Positions 1 through 8,451 of a stretch of 64,000 nt of DNA are shown in pieces. The stretch spans positions 1 to 64,000 of the forward strand of contig DIFI01000006.1 of assembly GCA_002419055.1 (NCBI GenBank). The letters are read 5' to 3'. The translations under genes were made by a program, and so were the position numbers. Each line of letters opens with the position of its first letter. Within the stretch, counting starts at the first letter, position 1. The notes below the pieces were generated by a model. It ran no database searches, was not told where the DNA came from, and was given only the letters and a program-made list of their open reading frames with translations. Source of the DNA: Peptococcaceae bacterium UBA5752 (GTDB taxonomy: Bacteria; Bacillota; Dehalobacteriia; UBA4068).

Positions 1-205
1 CTACGTGCGCAGTATTGATCGTGATTCCTCTTGCTTTTTCTTCCGGCGCCTTATCGATTTGGTCATAGGCCGTTGCTACCGCGCCGCCAACCTTCGACAA
101 ACACATGGTGATTGCCGCTGTTAAGGTCGTCTTACCATGGTCAACGTGTCCGATTGTGCCCACGTTTACATGCGGTTTTGTTCTTTCAAATTTCTGCTTC
201 GCCAT
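1..205 (-). CDS. tuf: Elongation factor Tu, N-terminal part (cut by window edge)
   Basis: The reverse strand reads MAKQKFERTKPHVNVGTIGH and continues with the G1 loop GHVDHGKT and the switch I region ending RGITINTAHV, which is the invariant beginning of EF-Tu, the GTPase that delivers aminoacyl-tRNA to the ribosome. Only the first 68 codons are inside the window. The ATG is preceded by GGAGG at a 6-nt spacing. A consensus sigma-A promoter lies about 85 bases upstream, so this copy can be transcribed by itself. Whether a second tuf copy exists elsewhere cannot be seen here. Confidence 0.97.
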   Translation of the reverse strand, partial: MAKQKFERTKPHVNVGTIGHVDHGKTTLTAAITMCLSKVGGAVATAYDQIDKAPEEKARGITINTAHV

Positions 206-286
206 AGGTCAACCTCCTAAAAATAAATGATCCATAATCAGCTGTAATTTTATTATTACCTCAAAATTGCAGAACTGCATGATAAC

Positions 287-315
287 ATTGTATAGCAAGA
301 ATACGCCTCTGTCAA
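287..315 (-). promoter_or_regulatory. Sigma-A promoter of tuf
   Basis: On the minus strand TTGACA (310-315) is followed after exactly 17 bases by TACAAT (287-292). It lies between the chromate-transporter pair and tuf and points at tuf, leaving a leader of roughly 75 bases. A near-perfect promoter fits a highly expressed translation factor. Confidence 0.8.
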
Positions 316-336
316 ACAAAAAACAAAAGTTAACGC

Positions 337-888
337 TTATAATTTGCAGATTATACCAAATACGGCTGCTATTGCAATATAAAATACGGGATGTCTCTTA
401 AAAATAAATATCATTGGCAGCATAATCGCAAATAAAACCAGTGCTTTTATATCAAGAGCCCCTAATAAATCGCTATTACTGCCAGTGAAAATTGCTATTC
501 TTATTAAACTGATAGCCACAGCGGTAATTAACCCTACCACTGCCGGACGTAAACCATTAAAGGCATTTTGGACTTTAGTGTTTTCATTAAAACGGCTAAG
601 AAATTGGCAGATTATAATCACGATAATCAGAGAAGGCAACACCAATCCCAGATTGGCAAAAAAACTGCCGCCTATGCCTGCGGTATGATACCCCACATAT
701 GTTGCCATATTAGCTCCCAGTGGTCCCGGTGTCGATTCTGAGATGGCAATCATGTTGGTCAGCTCACTCGTGGAAAACCAACCGTATTTACCCGACAACT
801 GATAGAGAAAAGGTAATGTAGACAATCCCCCGCCAATAGCAAAAAGTCCTATTTTTAAAAATTCCAAAAATAGCAATAAATAGATCAT
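337..888 (-). CDS. Chromate transporter family protein, half-size (CHR domain), second of pair
   Basis: 183-residue, strongly hydrophobic protein beginning with the CHR-domain signature around residues 10-27 (FLKIGLFAIGGG followed by STLPF) and with a later segment SESTPGPLGANMATYVGY typical of the family. Full-length ChrA carries two CHR domains; here the two halves are separate genes, the short-chain arrangement in which both proteins are needed for transport. Its start overlaps the stop of the upstream half by four bases, so the pair is translationally coupled. Family members export chromate, but the true substrate of short pairs is often unknown. It is followed by the tuf promoter with no clear terminator. 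Confidence 0.85.
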   Translation of the reverse strand: MIYLLLFLEFLKIGLFAIGGGLSTLPFLYQLSGKYGWFSTSELTNMIAISESTPGPLGANMATYVGYHTAGIGGSFFANLGLVLPSLIIVIIICQFLSRFNENTKVQNAFNGLRPAVVGLITAVAISLIRIAIFTGSNSDLLGALDIKALVLFAIMLPMIFIFKRHPVFYIAIAAVFGIICKL

Positions 889-1430
889 CGGTATGCCCTC
901 TTTTGACCAATCAGTATACCAACGACCGCCGCGCCGATTATAACAAGAATCGGGCTAACATCAAATAGTAACATCAACAGCAATGCGACAACAAATATGG
1001 CAAAAGTAAACCAATCTTTGACGCCTTTTTTGAACATTCCGTACACCGAATAGATGACTAGCGACGCCACAGCAACTCTGATACCTGCAAATGCCGATGC
1101 CACTGCAGCAATATGTATATAATTACTCAATAACATAGCGATAATCAGAATAACCACAAAAGAAGGGAATATGACCCCAAAAATTGCTGCTACAGCACCA
1201 GCGGTTTTCTTCTGCTGATAACCAATCAATACCGCCATATTTACCGCTATTAAACCGGGCAAACATTGAGAGAGCGCAAAATAATCTGCCAGCTTATTCT
1301 CATCAAGCCAATGCTGATTCTCAACAGTTTCTCTATGCAGCATCGGCAACATGGAATAGCCGCCACCAAATGTCAGCGTTCCAATCTTCATAAATGTCCA
1401 GATAATCTCTAACAATTGCCGTAGCTGCAT
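885..1430 (-). CDS. Chromate transporter family protein, half-size (CHR domain), first of pair
   Basis: 181-residue membrane protein with the CHR signature FMKIGTLTFGGGYSMLPML near residues 13-31 and a SQCLPGLIAVNMAVLIGY segment matching the proline-rich motif of its partner. About five to six hydrophobic segments are visible. It is the upstream half of a two-gene short-chain CHR unit. The ATG is preceded by GAGGAAT at a rather long spacing. Substrate assignment to chromate is by family only; nothing nearby (reductase, sulfate genes) supports it further. Confidence 0.85.
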   Translation of the reverse strand: MQLRQLLEIIWTFMKIGTLTFGGGYSMLPMLHRETVENQHWLDENKLADYFALSQCLPGLIAVNMAVLIGYQQKKTAGAVAAIFGVIFPSFVVILIIAMLLSNYIHIAAVASAFAGIRVAVASLVIYSVYGMFKKGVKDWFTFAIFVVALLLMLLFDVSPILVIIGAAVVGILIGQKRAYR

Positions 1431-1497
1431 TATAATTTATTCCTCAATATATAAGACTTCAACATACCAGAATCTATTAAAAGATTACCAAACATGG

Positions 1498-2298
1498 CTA
1501 TTCAGGAATCCCCATATTACGGCCATAAAAAATCTCATCACGTTCTTTGTTGAGTTTATCGGTAATCTTCTTGGTTTCCTCCTCACCAATATCGGCTTTG
1601 GAAAAATGGAACAGGTATTCGTCAAGATCAGCTTCTTTGACCTTGCATTTGGTATGGAAGATATGCTCCTGATAAACATTAACATCTATCATATGATATT
1701 TTTCAATAATTTCATCTTCAATATAATCCTGAATAGATACTAAATCATGATCGATAAATAATTTATTACCGGTAATATCGCGTGTAAACCCGCGTACTCG
1801 ATAATCCATAGTCATGATATCGGCATCAAAAGTATTGATCAGATAATTAAGGGCATTAAGCGGCGATATTTCCCCGCAAGTAGAAACATCTATATCAACA
1901 CGGAATGTACAAACACCGCCGTCCGGATGATATTCAGGATATGTATGAACTGTAATATGACTTTTATCAAGATGGGCTAGGATGGTTTCGCCGCCCTTTG
2001 TTGGTTCCTTGACACGTTTTTCACCGCCGTCGCAAATCAGTATGGTTACCGACGACCCCTGCGGATCATAATCCTGGCAGGAAATATTGATAACGGTAGC
2101 ACCAATAATATTGGTTACCTGTGATAAAATACCGGTTAACCGCTCTGTATTATATTTCTCATCAATATATTCTAAATAAGCCACGCGATCCACAATTGTC
2201 TTGGCGTAGCAAATATCGTACATATTAAAGCTTAATGTTTTTGTCAAATTATTAAAGCCGTACAGCTTCATTCTATCGTTCTTTATTCTCCCTATCAA
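1498..2298 (-). CDS. speD: S-adenosylmethionine decarboxylase proenzyme, E. coli-type SpeD
   Basis: The enzyme decarboxylates S-adenosylmethionine to provide aminopropyl groups for spermidine. The protein aligns over its whole length with the enterobacterial SpeD (GFNNLTKTLSF, YDICYAKT, QDYDPQGSSVTIL, RVRGFTRD, HIFHTK, FYGRNM). The self-cleavage site is in HLDKSHITVHTYPE; the Ser after Lys (residue 113 with this start) becomes the pyruvoyl group. I chose the TTG at 2298 because AGGAGG sits 8 bases before it; this gives 266 residues against 264 in E. coli. The longest ORF begins at another TTG (2316) that has no such site. No spermidine synthase gene is adjacent. Confidence 0.93.
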   Translation of the reverse strand: MIGRIKNDRMKLYGFNNLTKTLSFNMYDICYAKTIVDRVAYLEYIDEKYNTERLTGILSQVTNIIGATVINISCQDYDPQGSSVTILICDGGEKRVKEPTKGGETILAHLDKSHITVHTYPEYHPDGGVCTFRVDIDVSTCGEISPLNALNYLINTFDADIMTMDYRVRGFTRDITGNKLFIDHDLVSIQDYIEDEIIEKYHMIDVNVYQEHIFHTKCKVKEADLDEYLFHFSKADIGEEETKKITDKLNKERDEIFYGRNMGIPE

Positions 2299-2316
2299 TC
2301 CCGCTCCCTCCTGCAA

Positions 2317-2587
2317 AATGAATTAACTAATGCAAACCTTAAATGCATCCCCTGTTTCGCTATTATAACACTCTTTTTAGCATTTGCAAATACGATTTTA
2401 GCATGTGCTTTAAGACATTTTCACGTATTAAAAAAACCAAGAGCTTGTCCATTTAAATCTATAGTATTATGAAGAATATCACTATTAAAAACAGAAAATA
2501 ATATCCGTTTATACTATAAACAACTACTTATTCTTGAGCATCGTTTTCGCTCAAACTTACTCCGGTTTTCCAAAAATCTACGATATA
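2317..2587. other. AT-rich intergenic stretch between sigK and speD
   Basis: About 270 bases without an ORF that has a ribosome-binding site. I see no hairpin of note apart from the terminator at its right edge. It must hold the speD promoter, but no consensus pair could be assigned. Confidence 0.5.
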
Positions 2588-2611
2588 AGCCAGAGAAATT
2601 TTTCTCTGGCT
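2588..2611 (-). terminator. Terminator hairpin after sigK
   Basis: AGCCAGAGAAA (2588-2598) pairs perfectly with TTTCTCTGGCT (2601-2611). It begins 17 bases after the sigK stop. The U-run on the minus strand is imperfect, so termination may be partial. Confidence 0.6.
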
Positions 2612-2627
2612 TGTGATTTTGTTGTAA

Positions 2628-3329
2628 TTATTTATTTTTTTCCATTTCGGTGGTGAGCTTTTGTACCGCCCTTTTTTCTATTCTTGACACATATGAACGG
2701 GAAATTCCCAGCTTTTTAGCTATCTCTCTTTGTGTTGTCTGCAAACAATTATCAAGACCATAGCGCAGTCGCAAAACAAAGCGTTCGTTTTCATCTAGAA
2801 TTTCCAGGTTTTGCAGTAATAGCTGTTTTTCTTCCTGTTGCTCTACTACTTCATGAATAGTTTCACCGGTAGAACCCAATATATCAAGTAATACCACTTC
2901 GTTGCCTTCTTTATCGACGCCGACCGGTTCATAAAGTGATAATTCCTTTTTCAGATTGCGACCGGCGCGTAATTGCATCAATATTTCATTTTCAATACAA
3001 CGGGCAGCATATGTAGCCAGCCTTGTACCTCTTTCCTGAGAAAAACTGTTGATTGCTTTGATTAAACCTATAGTACCGATTGAAATTAAATCGTCCTTAT
3101 CAATACCACTGTTTTCAAACTTCTTGCATATATGAGCTACTAAGCGTAAATTATGTTCGATTAAGGCATTACGGGATTCCATGTTGCCTTGCTTACTAGC
3201 AATTATATGGCGGGATTCCTCCTCCACACTCAACAGCGGTGGAAAGATACTATTATTGATGTAGGCAATAAACATACCGGTTACAGCCCGATTTTTAGAT
3301 TTTCTGATGATAATATTCGTTACTTCCAC
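2628..3329 (-). CDS. sigK: RNA polymerase sigma-K factor (late mother-cell sporulation)
   Basis: 233 residues closely matching SigK: RNALIEHNLRLVAHICKKFE and DLISIGTIGLIKAINSF (region 2.1-2.2), RLATYAARCIENEILMQLR (2.3-2.4) and the C-terminal QREIAKKLGISRSYVSRIEK helix-turn-helix (region 4.2) that binds the -35 element. SigK drives the last mother-cell stage of spore formation. The gene is continuous, with no skin-type insertion. The N-terminus (about 35 residues ending in NNSIFPPLLS) is where SigK carries its membrane-bound pro-sequence, but here it is short and less hydrophobic. The start is uncertain: the listed GTG lies right inside a GGGGG run, and a start a few codons downstream is possible. 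Confidence 0.93.
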   Translation of the reverse strand: MEVTNIIIRKSKNRAVTGMFIAYINNSIFPPLLSVEEESRHIIASKQGNMESRNALIEHNLRLVAHICKKFENSGIDKDDLISIGTIGLIKAINSFSQERGTRLATYAARCIENEILMQLRAGRNLKKELSLYEPVGVDKEGNEVVLLDILGSTGETIHEVVEQQEEKQLLLQNLEILDENERFVLRLRYGLDNCLQTTQREIAKKLGISRSYVSRIEKRAVQKLTTEMEKNK

Positions 3330-3509
3330 CCCCGATCGAGTTTGGATATATATGATATTATGTCGTTACCCCCGTTTTGGTGTTTGGATACAAATAAAAA
3401 ACATCTTAAGAAAAAATAAATCGATAAGAGACAGGCAATATGTGAATCCACAGAATTTACAGACTCTAGACAGCATTTGCGGCAGAAGTTAATTTAAAAT
3501 CATCTACAT

Positions 3510-3538
3510 TTGACAAATAACACAAAATGCTTTATAAT
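3510..3538 (+). promoter_or_regulatory. Sigma-A promoter of csoR-copA
   Basis: TTGACA (3510-3515), 17-base spacer, TATAAT (3533-3538): full consensus. The transcript would start near 3545, immediately before the GC-rich palindrome at 3549-3568, so a bound repressor would block RNA polymerase at the start site. Confidence 0.85.
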
Positions 3539-3548
3539 ACATATAATT

Positions 3549-3568
3549 TACCCCGCCCCCGGGGGGTA
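3549..3568 (+). promoter_or_regulatory. CsoR operator (TACCCC...GGGGTA type)
   Basis: An island of C and G in AT-rich surroundings: TACCCCG at one end and CGGGGGGTA at the other form an imperfect palindrome of the TACCCC-N-GGGGTA form known for CsoR copper operators. It sits between the -10 box and the csoR start codon, consistent with autorepression relieved by Cu(I). Confidence 0.75.
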
Positions 3569-3597
3569 TATTATGATAATGAAAGGAACCTAATATT

Positions 3598-3861
3598 ATG
3601 AAAGCAGATAAAGACACCGTGTTACAACTGTTAAAAACTGCAAAAGGCCAAATTGACGGCATAATAAAAATGGTCGAGAATGACCGCTACTGCATAGATA
3701 TTTCCCATCAGGTAATGGCCGCGGAGGCCGTTCTCCAGAAAGTCAACCGCGAAATCCTGACGGCCCATTTAAAGCATTGTGTTAAAGATGCCTCTGATCC
3801 TACAGAAAAAGATCAAAAGGTGGATGAACTTATCGCACTATTGAGTAAAATACTACAATAG
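3598..3861 (+). CDS. csoR: Copper-sensing transcriptional repressor, CsoR/RcnR family
   Basis: 87-residue all-helical DUF156 protein. The Cu(I) ligands are in the CsoR spacing: Cys32, His57 and Cys61 (C-x24-H-x3-C), and the N-terminal AKGQIDGIIKMVE helix carries the conserved DNA-contacting residues. Family members bind GC-rich palindromes without copper and release them when Cu(I) binds. Position between a consensus promoter with such a palindrome and copA supports copper rather than nickel or formaldehyde sensing. ATG with GAAAGGAACC upstream. copA follows after 38 bases, in the same transcript. Confidence 0.92.
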   Translation: MKADKDTVLQLLKTAKGQIDGIIKMVENDRYCIDISHQVMAAEAVLQKVNREILTAHLKHCVKDASDPTEKDQKVDELIALLSKILQ

Positions 3862-3899
3862 CTAGAAACTCATTGCAAATCGAATCAATAAGGAAATAA

Positions 3900-6395
3900 A
3901 TGAAAAGAAAATTTGAGATTACAGGAATGTCCTGCTCTGCCTGTTCATCCCGGGTAGAAAAATGTGTTCGCAACCTTACCGGTACAGAAAACGTAGCCGT
4001 GAACCTATTGACGAACAGTATGACGGTCGAATACGACGAGGCTGTATTAAACGACAGTGATATTATTGGCGCTGTTGAAAAAGCCGGTTATGGCGCAAAC
4101 TTTCCACAAAAGGCCCCCTCTAAAAATGCAACATCGGGAGAAAATAAAATTAACATTGTAGACAAACAGCTAAAGAACATGAAGCTGCGATTGATAGTGT
4201 CTATTGTTTTCTTAATTCCTCTTATGTATATTGCTATGGGACACATGGCGGGTTTTCCTCTGCCCGATTTTCTAAGAAGCACAGAAAATGCAGTTGCCTT
4301 TGCTCTTTCACAATTTCTCCTCTGTATGCCAATTATCTATGTTAACAGAAACTATTTTATCAGAGGCTATAATACATTTTTTTATGGCGCTCCCAACATG
4401 GATTCTCTGATTGCCATCGCTTCCACTGCCGCAATTGCCTATGGTATTTATGCCATATTTAGAATAGGGTATGGACTTGGAATTCAAGATTGGCAATTAG
4501 TATCTGCATACCGCATGAATTTGTATTTTGATGCTGCTGCAATGATTCTTACTTTAATCACCGTAGGCAAATACCTTGAAGTAAAATCAAAAGGAAAAAC
4601 CGGTGAAGCCATTGCAAAACTAATCGATATGGCGCCAAAGACAGCAACAATTGAACGTAATGGAGAAGTGCAAGAAGTACCTATAGAACAGGTAATGGTT
4701 GGTGAAATAGTCCACGTAAAACCGGGAACTATTATCCCTGTTGACGGTATTGTATTGGAAGGGATCACCAACATTGATGAATCTGCCATTACCGGCGAAA
4801 GCATCCCTGTATATAAAAGCATTAATGATACTGTAATTGCTGCGACTACAAATAAATCCGGCTTTATTAAACTTCGGGCAACACGAGTTGGAGATGACAC
4901 AACTTTTTCTCAGATTATTCATCTTGTTGAAGAAGCCAGCTCCAGCAAAGCTCCGATTGCGCGACTGGCGGATAAAATATCCGGCGTTTTTGTGCCTATA
5001 GTAATTACCATCGCTGTAATTACAACCATTATATGGCTCCTGGTTGGAGCTGATTTTGAATTTGCTTTCTCTTGTGGTATCAGCGTACTGGTCATTTCCT
5101 GTCCATGCGCACTTGGGCTCGCTACACCGGTTGCTATCATGGTTGGAACAGGCAAAGGCGCTGAGGCAGGTGTTTTAATAAAATCAGGCGAGGCGTTGGA
5201 GGCGGCGCACCACATTCAAAGCGTTGTTTTGGACAAAACCGGCACCATCACAGAAGGCAAACCGGTAGTAACCGATATAAATGTGTATAAGATTACTCAA
5301 GAACAGCTAATAGAAATAGCCGCCGCTTTGGAAATCGGAAGTGAACACCCGTTAGCAGAAGCTGTCATAGAATATGCCAATGAAAAAGGCTGCTCAATAA
5401 CAGCAGCCAAAAACATTGAAGCTATCGCCGGGCAAGGCATAAAAGGAGAAATTGATAGCAAAAAATACATTGCCGGTAACCAACGTTTACTATCAGCAAA
5501 CGGCATCGATACTTCTCATTTGGATGAGGATATCCTTGAATATGCAAAAGCTGGAAAAACGCCGCTGATCTTTGCTGATAATATGAGTGTTCTTGGCATT
5601 ATTGCCGTTGCCGATACTGCAAAGCCTACAAGTAAAGAAGCAGTTGACCGTTTTAAAGAGATGGGCATAGAAGTGATCATGCTGACCGGTGACAATCATA
5701 ACACGGCGCAAGCAATCCAAAAACAGTTGGGGATTGACACTGTTATTGCCGAAGTTTTACCTGCTGATAAGGAAAAAGAAATAGGAAAGCTGCAGAGTTC
5801 CGGTAAAACCGTTGCTATGATCGGTGATGGTATCAACGATGCGCCTGCTTTAGTAAAAGCGGATATTGGTCTGGCTATCGGCGCGGGCACAGATGTCGCA
5901 ATAGATAGTGCTGATATTGTGCTGATGAAAAACGATCTCTTGGATGCCGTAACAGCTATCAGGCTCAGCAAAGCTGTTATGCGCAATATCCGCCAAAATT
6001 TATTTTGGGCCTTCTTTTATAATATTCTCGGCATTCCTATAGCAGCCGGAGTTTTTTATAATTTACTGGGGCTGAAACTAAACCCGATGATTGGCGCAGC
6101 CGCTATGAGTTTTAGCAGTGTTTTTGTTGTCACAAACGCTTTAAGATTAAAAAGATTTAAAACAAAACAAATAAAAGAGGAGGGGGATATTATGATCACT
6201 TTAAAAATTATGGGTATGACATGTCCACATTGTCAAAAGCACGTCAGCGATGCCTTAAATGCATTTCCAGGAGTGACAGCGGAAGTTAGTTTGAAAAACA
6301 ATGCCGCCTATATCACTTCGACCAATCCCATCAACACAGAAGAATTGGTAAAAGCAGTTGAAGATGCCGGGTATCAAGTAACCGGCATAGAGTAA
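3900..6395 (+). CDS. copA: Cu(I)-exporting P1B-type ATPase with in-frame C-terminal CopZ domain
   Basis: 831 residues. An N-terminal metal-binding domain has GMSCSAC (9-15); the transmembrane copper site CPC is at 401-403; phosphorylation motif DKTGT begins at Asp445; SEHPLAEA, MLTGDN and GDGINDAP (from 642) are all intact. YN and MSxSS in the last two membrane helices are the Cu(I) subgroup marks. It pumps Cu(I) out of the cytoplasm. Unusually the ATPase ends at about residue 760 with ALRLKRFK and reads on through a short linker into a second metal-binding domain (GMTCPHC) that normally is the separate chaperone CopZ. A strong ribosome-binding site lies inside the gene before that domain (see the separate entry). 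Confidence 0.95.
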   Translation: MKRKFEITGMSCSACSSRVEKCVRNLTGTENVAVNLLTNSMTVEYDEAVLNDSDIIGAVEKAGYGANFPQKAPSKNATSGENKINIVDKQLKNMKLRLIVSIVFLIPLMYIAMGHMAGFPLPDFLRSTENAVAFALSQFLLCMPIIYVNRNYFIRGYNTFFYGAPNMDSLIAIASTAAIAYGIYAIFRIGYGLGIQDWQLVSAYRMNLYFDAAAMILTLITVGKYLEVKSKGKTGEAIAKLIDMAPKTATIERNGEVQEVPIEQVMVGEIVHVKPGTIIPVDGIVLEGITNIDESAITGESIPVYKSINDTVIAATTNKSGFIKLRATRVGDDTTFSQIIHLVEEASSSKAPIARLADKISGVFVPIVITIAVITTIIWLLVGADFEFAFSCGISVLVISCPCALGLATPVAIMVGTGKGAEAGVLIKSGEALEAAHHIQSVVLDKTGTITEGKPVVTDINVYKITQEQLIEIAAALEIGSEHPLAEAVIEYANEKGCSITAAKNIEAIAGQGIKGEIDSKKYIAGNQRLLSANGIDTSHLDEDILEYAKAGKTPLIFADNMSVLGIIAVADTAKPTSKEAVDRFKEMGIEVIMLTGDNHNTAQAIQKQLGIDTVIAEVLPADKEKEIGKLQSSGKTVAMIGDGINDAPALVKADIGLAIGAGTDVAIDSADIVLMKNDLLDAVTAIRLSKAVMRNIRQNLFWAFFYNILGIPIAAGVFYNLLGLKLNPMIGAAAMSFSSVFVVTNALRLKRFKTKQIKEEGDIMITLKIMGMTCPHCQKHVSDALNAFPGVTAEVSLKNNAAYITSTNPINTEELVKAVEDAGYQVTGIE
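6192..6395 (+). CDS. Possible internally initiated CopZ-like copper chaperone inside copA
   Basis: In the same reading frame as copA, the sequence AGAGGAGGGGG (6176-6186) lies 5 bases before an ATG at 6192. Initiation there would give a free 67-residue protein starting MITLKIMGMTCPHC, the size and motif of CopZ, which carries Cu(I) to CopA. The site looks like the retained start of a once separate copZ gene whose upstream stop was lost. What is seen is the site and the frame; production of a free protein is inference. Confidence 0.5.
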   Translation: MITLKIMGMTCPHCQKHVSDALNAFPGVTAEVSLKNNAAYITSTNPINTEELVKAVEDAGYQVTGIE

Positions 6396-6402
6396 TAATA
6401 AT

Positions 6403-6454
6403 ACTTTTAGTAATAGTGTTACTAAAAAGGCAGCTGTCTGCATAGATAGCTGCC
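6403..6454 (+). terminator. Tandem hairpins after copA
   Basis: Two stems follow the copA stop: CTTTTAGTAA with TTACTAAAAAG (6403-6429), then GGCAGCTGTCT with AGATAGCTGCC (6429-6454, one G-U pair). The second is followed by a short T-containing tail. Together with the shared hairpin at 6474-6500 they separate copA from the convergent clpX. Confidence 0.6.
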
Positions 6455-6473
6455 TAAACTTTATATAGATAAA

Positions 6474-6500
6474 AAGCCGCTGCTCTTTTGGCAGCGGCTT
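6474..6500 (-). terminator. Rho-independent terminator of clpX
   Basis: AAGCCGCTGC (6474-6483) and GCAGCGGCTT (6491-6500) form a 10-bp GC-rich stem; on the minus strand it is followed by TTTTTATC. It lies 8 bases after the clpX stop and may also stop copA transcripts from the other side. Confidence 0.85.
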
Positions 6501-6508
6501 AAGTTTAA

Positions 6509-7771
6509 TTATGCTGTTTCGTTTTGCTTATTGCTTTTTTTAGTTGAGGATAATAATAACGGTGGCTCTCTCTTTTCTACCGTCTCCTTGGTCACCACAC
6601 ATTTATCAATGTTATCCTGAGAAGGTGTTTCAAACATAATATCAAGCAATAAACTCTCCATAATTGCTCTGAGACCTCGAGCGCCGGTATCACGTTCCAA
6701 TGCTTCTTTGGCGATAGCCTCCAGAGCATCTTCCTTAAACTCAAGACCTATACCATCCATATCAAAAAGTTTTTGATATTGTTTAATCAGAGCATTTTTA
6801 GGCTCGGTTAATATTTTAACCAGCGCTGACTGATCAAGCGATTGCAGAGTTACGATAATCGGTAAGCGGCCGACAAATTCCGGTATCAAACCAAACTTGA
6901 GTAAATCCTCCGGCATGATTTTGGCCAGAATATCATCTTTTTTAACATCCTTCTTGCTGCGCAGCTCCGATCCAAAACCCATCATATTTTTACCTAAACG
7001 GTTTTGGATAATGTTTTCGATTCCACCAAAAGCACCGCCGCAAATAAAGAGAATATCAGTTGTGTCAATCTGAATAAACTCCTGATGCGGGTGCTTACGC
7101 CCGCCCTGTGGCGGAACTGACGCAACAGTACCTTCCAATATTTTCAGCAGAGTCTGTTGCACTCCTTCACCGGAAACGTCGCGTGTAATTGATGGGTTTT
7201 CCGATTTACGGGCTATCTTATCTATCTCATCTATATATACAATTCCTTTTTCTGCCCGTTCGATGTCATAATCGGCTGCCTGAATTAGTTTAAGCAATAT
7301 ATTTTCCACATCTTCGCCGACATATCCGGCTTCCGTTAAAGAAGTTGCATCGGCAACAGCAAACGGCACCTGCAGTATCCGCGCCAAAGTCTCGGCAAGC
7401 AGTGTTTTACCGCAGCCGGTGGGCCCAAGCATGATAATATTACTTTTTTGCAACTCAACGTCATCTTGTTCGCAACAATTGTATATTCGCTTGTAATGAT
7501 TATATACAGCTACCGCTAAGGACTTTTTTGCAGAAGCCTGACCTATTACATATTGGTCAAGTATTGCATTTATTTCCACCGGTTTAGGAATATCAATCTC
7601 CTCCGTTGTTTTGGTTATGATATTACCTTCGGCTATAATTTCATTACATAGCTCAATACATTCGTTACAAATATAAGCATTGGGACCGGCAATCAGTTTC
7701 TGTACCTGAGACTGGTTTTTTCCGCAAAAAGAACAAGATGGCGTATGCTTATCATCTGTAGACTTAGTCAT
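6509..7771 (-). CDS. clpX: ATP-dependent Clp protease ATP-binding subunit ClpX
   Basis: 420 residues. The N-terminal zinc-binding domain has four cysteines (13, 16, 35, 38), followed by the AAA+ module with Walker A GPTGCGKT (116-123), Walker B IVYIDEIDKI and the ClpP-docking region. ClpX unfolds tagged proteins and feeds them into ClpP. Its ATG overlaps the clpP stop by one base (TAATG), so translation is coupled. Length and motifs are ordinary; the C-terminal tail after TVEKREPP is variable and rich in Ser/Lys. Confidence 0.98.
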   Translation of the reverse strand: MTKSTDDKHTPSCSFCGKNQSQVQKLIAGPNAYICNECIELCNEIIAEGNIITKTTEEIDIPKPVEINAILDQYVIGQASAKKSLAVAVYNHYKRIYNCCEQDDVELQKSNIIMLGPTGCGKTLLAETLARILQVPFAVADATSLTEAGYVGEDVENILLKLIQAADYDIERAEKGIVYIDEIDKIARKSENPSITRDVSGEGVQQTLLKILEGTVASVPPQGGRKHPHQEFIQIDTTDILFICGGAFGGIENIIQNRLGKNMMGFGSELRSKKDVKKDDILAKIMPEDLLKFGLIPEFVGRLPIIVTLQSLDQSALVKILTEPKNALIKQYQKLFDMDGIGLEFKEDALEAIAKEALERDTGARGLRAIMESLLLDIMFETPSQDNIDKCVVTKETVEKREPPLLLSSTKKSNKQNETA

Positions 7772-8379
7772 TATTTATTTCCTTTCGCAGCTTTCTCCCG
7801 AGCAATAATAACATTATCAACAATTCCATACTCTTTAGCCTCTAGGGCACTCATAAAGAAATCTCTTTCCGTATCTCTTTCTATTTTTTTCAACGGCTGC
7901 CCGGTGCGTTCGGCAAGTATCTTATTAATCTCATCGCGAGTGTGCAAAATACGTTTGGCATGAATCTCGATATCAGTGGCCTGACCTTGAGTATTTCCGG
8001 AGGGCTGGTGGATCATTATTTCGCAGTTGGGCAAAGCAAACCGTTTGCCGATTGCGCCTGCAGTCAATAAAAATGCTCCCATGCTGGCAGCCATACCAAC
8101 ACAAATAGTACTGACATCGCTGCGGATATATTGCATAGTATCGTAGATCGCCATCCCGGCCGTAACTGAACCGCCGGGGCTATTGATATAAAGACGAATA
8201 TCTTTATCGGGATCTTCCGCTTCTAAAAACAACAATTGCGCAATCACCAGATTGGCGACCGTATCATCAACCGCTGAACCCAAAAACACGACTCTGTCTT
8301 TTAACAGACGGGAATAAATATCGTATGACCGTTCACCCCTATTCGTCTGCTCCACAACCATCGGTACTAAAAGACTCAT
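7771..8379 (-). CDS. clpP: ATP-dependent Clp protease proteolytic subunit ClpP
   Basis: 202 residues with the serine-protease triad Ser99 (GMAASMG), His124 (MIHQPSG) and Asp173 (ERDFF). ClpP forms the tetradecameric chamber that degrades substrates delivered by ClpX. The ATG has GGAGGGG 5 bases upstream. It lies between tig and clpX, the common tig-clpP-clpX order, where the chaperone and protease are co-transcribed. Confidence 0.98.
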   Translation of the reverse strand: MSLLVPMVVEQTNRGERSYDIYSRLLKDRVVFLGSAVDDTVANLVIAQLLFLEAEDPDKDIRLYINSPGGSVTAGMAIYDTMQYIRSDVSTICVGMAASMGAFLLTAGAIGKRFALPNCEIMIHQPSGNTQGQATDIEIHAKRILHTRDEINKILAERTGQPLKKIERDTERDFFMSALEAKEYGIVDNVIIAREKAAKGNK

Positions 8380-8451
8380 ACAACCCCTCCTTACTCTCAG
8401 CTACTTTTCATTTATACCCTATGGACAGGAAAATTATACCTTCAACCAATA

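Noticed and set aside
2628..3329. Interruption of sigK by a skin-like element
   Set aside because: The reading frame from region 2 to region 4 is continuous and no recombinase gene lies nearby.
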